Positions 63,101-64,000 of a stretch of 64,000 nt of DNA are shown in pieces. Where the stretch lies: contig JAJDTF010000034.1 in NCBI GenBank assembly GCA_022827265.1, positions 23,319-87,318 of the forward strand, written 5' to 3'. This stretch comes from Acidimicrobiia bacterium. GTDB taxonomy: Bacteria; Actinomycetota; Acidimicrobiia; Acidimicrobiales; Poriferisodalaceae. The notes below the pieces were generated by a model. That model worked only from the letters and a program-made list of their open reading frames with translations, ran no database searches and was not told the DNA's origin. Both the position numbers and the translations under genes were made by a program. Every line of letters begins with the position of its first letter. Position 1 is the first letter of the stretch.

Positions 63101-63594
63101 GCCGACGGCGAATCAACCACGTTGAACACGGCACCGGGGTGCTCGCTCTCGTCGTTGCGTTGCGTTCGCTCGTACTGTGTTCGATTTAGGTCGTCGAGCA
63201 ACTCCTGCACGGCGGCGGCTTCCGAAGGCGCAACCGCTTCGATCAGCGTCACGATCCCGCTCAGCGTGTACTGCGCGTCATGCAGCTGGAAGCGCTTGTT
63301 GTGAGCCCACTCGTTGCGCTTGTCTCGAAGGGTGAAGACGATGTTGCGAGCGCCGCGTGGCAACTGTCGCTCGAACCTGCCCTGCCAGCAGTCGGCAATC
63401 ACCCGCAGCAGGAACGACGGGTCATCCTCGGAATATTCCCGCAGCGCTGGGCGCGCCGTCGCAGCAAACGTCGCTGCCCAATCCGCGCCACCGCCAGCCC
63501 CGCTCGACATGTGCCGATCGACGAACGGGCGCAACACCCGCGCCAAGACCTCAAACGCCTCGCCCACCCGCGCCCGATTGCTCATCTCAGCCAT
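60109..63594 (-). CDS. Swt1-HEPN / DUF499 ATPase (PglY/BrxC-like)
   Basis: A 1161-aa multidomain protein. Residues 1-130 form a HEPN-like helical domain with an R-x4-H motif (RNEWAH, 93-98), typical of metal-independent ribonucleases. The DUF499 P-loop ATPase has Walker A NFGGGKTHS (247-255) and Walker B CLILIDEW (358-365), with a long C-terminal region and a Gly/Ser/Asp-rich linker near the end. DUF499 ATPases include PglY/BrxC of BREX phage-defence systems. No PglX, PglZ or methyltransferase is beside it here. Start at 63594, with other possible starts at 63615 and 63585. Predicted defence protein, likely cut off from partners by the IS30-like element upstream. Confidence 0.82.
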   Translation of the reverse strand: MAEMSNRARVGEAFEVLARVLRPFVDRHMSSGAGGGADWAATFAATARPALREYSEDDPSFLLRVIADCWQGRFERQLPRGARNIVFTLRDKRNEWAHNKRFQLHDAQYTLSGIVTLIEAVAPSEAAAVQELLDDLNRTQYERTQRNDESEHPGAVFNVVDSPSAGLRPWREVIHPHEDIHSGRFSVAEFAADLEMVRRGEGSEEYGDPRRFFERTYLTAGLHDLLTLAVRRVSGQGGQPVISCQTNFGGGKTHSLIALYHLMSGLDLSQMPAEIADLVRGAGVDNLPEVNCAVVVGNRFGAGEVHTKPDGTEVQTIWGEIAWQLGGAAAYELVADSDRNRTNPGEAIRDVLTVCSPCLILIDEWVAYARELYERTDLPGGSFDSQFSFAQTLSEATRATDGALFVVSIPASEEADSDEDSFAVSSLEVGGTAGREALRRLTNVTNRLAETWQPASGDESYEIVRRRLFQPLSDEARAHRDETAEAFGRLYRSRRADFPSECSEIAFVERIKAAYPIHPEVFDRLYQDWSSIDRFQRTRGVLRLMAATIDSLWASDDKSPLILPCSIPLGDDRVVNELAGRLPDYWHPVIDSDVDGQSSHAGRIDRATPHLGALHAARRVARTIFVGATPRVGGPNQGLDLRRVRLGATFVGDPSGPVSDALSRLAAEAPYLYVDRDRYWFDRQQNVTRTARDEIENLLSGDRFQLHAEIVRRLRERSGRVGMQADAFASVHVAPASGADVADEPRARLVVLEPGTTLTLNSDDSPAVSTAREILEQRGAGPRQYRNMLVFAAAEQRAAEALEQAAAEFLAWEGICTRQDDLNLDAQQMNLARTQRERADQATGLRIAEAYRFLLVPQQEDPRGSVTLEVVRLDADSAAGERNGRRRSVDHQLSAMQPVARIAENAARRLVNDGSLGSQFPAVLLRQQLDGVLASRWAEGHMSLSALWEDMARYVYLPRLRDQDVLTSTVERGPEGIAWTTEGFAVAVSYDEAAGRYLGLSLPGERTAAVTPSHLIVHPDSAMRQHERDREAAVRDEAGGASGDSGDSGDGRGGASGGDDEFGGGADDGSEGSGSQTDPSRPVLSVFRGSIVLNPERPTRAFTQVSDDVLTHLIGHPDAEVVVRVEVEIRKPGGFAGDLVRDVNENTRVLGFEEGTGFSED

Positions 63595-63671
63595 TGCTCG
63601 CACCGACCTCTCCATGGCACATTGTTGGGAGCCACTTCATCCACAGCCGTGCAGAACCGGCACACTCGCAA

Positions 63672-63854
63672 TCAGAAGCGCAGCGATGCTCGACGGCCCT
63701 CGATCATCGTCTCTTTGAATTGCCAGCCAAGCTCCACGACATAGTTGACGTGAAGACTCCAGAGCATCTTCCAGTACTCTGACTCTGGATCTTCGTAGAC
63801 CGCTGGCAATCCGAGTTCTTGGGCATGACGATATCCGATAGTTGCTGAGTGCAT
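63672..63854 (-). CDS. Small ORF, possible remnant of a truncated gene
   Basis: A 60-aa frame (…LGLPAVYEDPESEYWKMLWSLHVNYVVELGWQF…) with aromatic, protein-like composition but no recognised family. The frame stays open upstream into the transposase end, so the ATG may be accidental and the sequence the C-terminus of a gene truncated by the insertion. Confidence 0.35.
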   Translation of the reverse strand: MHSATIGYRHAQELGLPAVYEDPESEYWKMLWSLHVNYVVELGWQFKETMIEGRRASLRF

Positions 63855-63870
63855 CGAAGGACGGCAAGCT

Positions 63871-64000
63871 CTATTGGTGGTTGCGAGTGAGTTGAGTGTA
63901 GACGGCTGCTGCTGGTTGCCAGTTGTGTATTCGGCGGGGCATCCAGTTGAGGTTGTCCTCGATGACCGCGAGCCGCAGGGGGCTGAGGTCCAGCGGTGTG
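63871..64000 (-). mobile_element. IS30-like transposase, 3' fragment (continues past window)
   Basis: The minus strand reads …IEDNLNWMPRRIHNWQPAAAVYTQLTRN-stop, ending at 63871. The NLN-x2-PRR-x3-W-x2-A-x2-VY arrangement is the C-terminal end of IS30-type transposases. The 5' part lies outside the window, so completeness is unknown. No inverted repeat could be fixed. Confidence 0.65.

Noticed and set aside
60772..63189. 805-codon plus-strand open frame across the DUF499 gene
   Set aside because: It is a low-complexity shadow of a clear ATPase gene on the other strand.

Overview
This is a G+C-rich, gene-dense chromosomal window from what looks like an actinobacterium. The evidence is frequent GTG starts, overlapping ATGA/GTGA junctions, a predicted F420/flavin LLM oxidoreductase, a methylcrotonyl/propionyl-type acyl-CoA carboxylase with biotin carboxylase and carrier fused, many CaiB-type CoA transferases, Rieske oxygenases and a soluble P450. 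The mix is typical of environmental Acidimicrobiia-like lineages. That assignment is inference, because no rRNA or other phylogenetic marker is present. No tRNA, rRNA or CRISPR array was recognised.

Layout. (1) 1-4.1 kb holds a dienelactone hydrolase, a DUF3800 protein, a membrane-protein gene interrupted by a frameshift, and a VapBC pair. (2) 4.1-17.3 kb is a long minus-strand catabolic block. It runs from a Rieske oxygenase (17.3 kb) and an SDR through a complete BMP/nucleoside-type ABC importer (lipoprotein, double ATPase, two permeases) into a three-subunit molybdenum hydroxylase, a 3Fe-4S/4Fe-4S ferredoxin, a second Rieske oxygenase and an amidohydrolase. Many junctions overlap. The logic is import of a small, probably heterocyclic compound followed by hydroxylation, oxygenation and hydrolysis. 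(3) 17.4-21.6 kb has two hydrolases, an O-methyltransferase with a VapBC pair lodged at its 3' end, and a small unknown two-gene operon. (4) 21.8-31.4 kb has acyl-CoA carboxylase beta and alpha subunits, a SulP-STAS permease, an HSL-like hydrolase, an NCS2 permease carrying an extra C-terminal domain, and an SDR.

(5) 31.4-42.7 kb contains an LLM oxidoreductase followed by a defence island. The island has a MazEF-like pair, an unknown gene, a VapBC-like pair, a type III restriction-modification pair (Mod and Res), and, divergently, a DUF3696-type ATPase followed by a PIN nuclease. A 35-bp direct repeat with one mismatch, taken from the 3' end of a hydrolase gene, sits at 28632-28666 and 42634-42668. 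It brackets about 14 kb including this island. (6) 42.7-60.1 kb is a second catabolic region: amidohydrolase, MDR oxidoreductase, enoyl-CoA hydratase, P450, MFS exporter, HU protein, a peptide-type ABC importer without ATPases, two tandem-domain CoA transferases, RidA, Dtd, and a thiolase-like protein without a recognisable nucleophilic Cys next to a DUF35 protein. (7) 60.1-64 kb holds a HEPN-DUF499 (PglY/BrxC-like) ATPase, a small remnant and the 3' end of an IS30-like transposase that runs off the window.

The most promising candidates for an undescribed system are the ATPase-PIN cassette divergent from the type III R-M operon inside the repeat-bracketed segment, and the transporter-molybdenum hydroxylase-Rieske operon.
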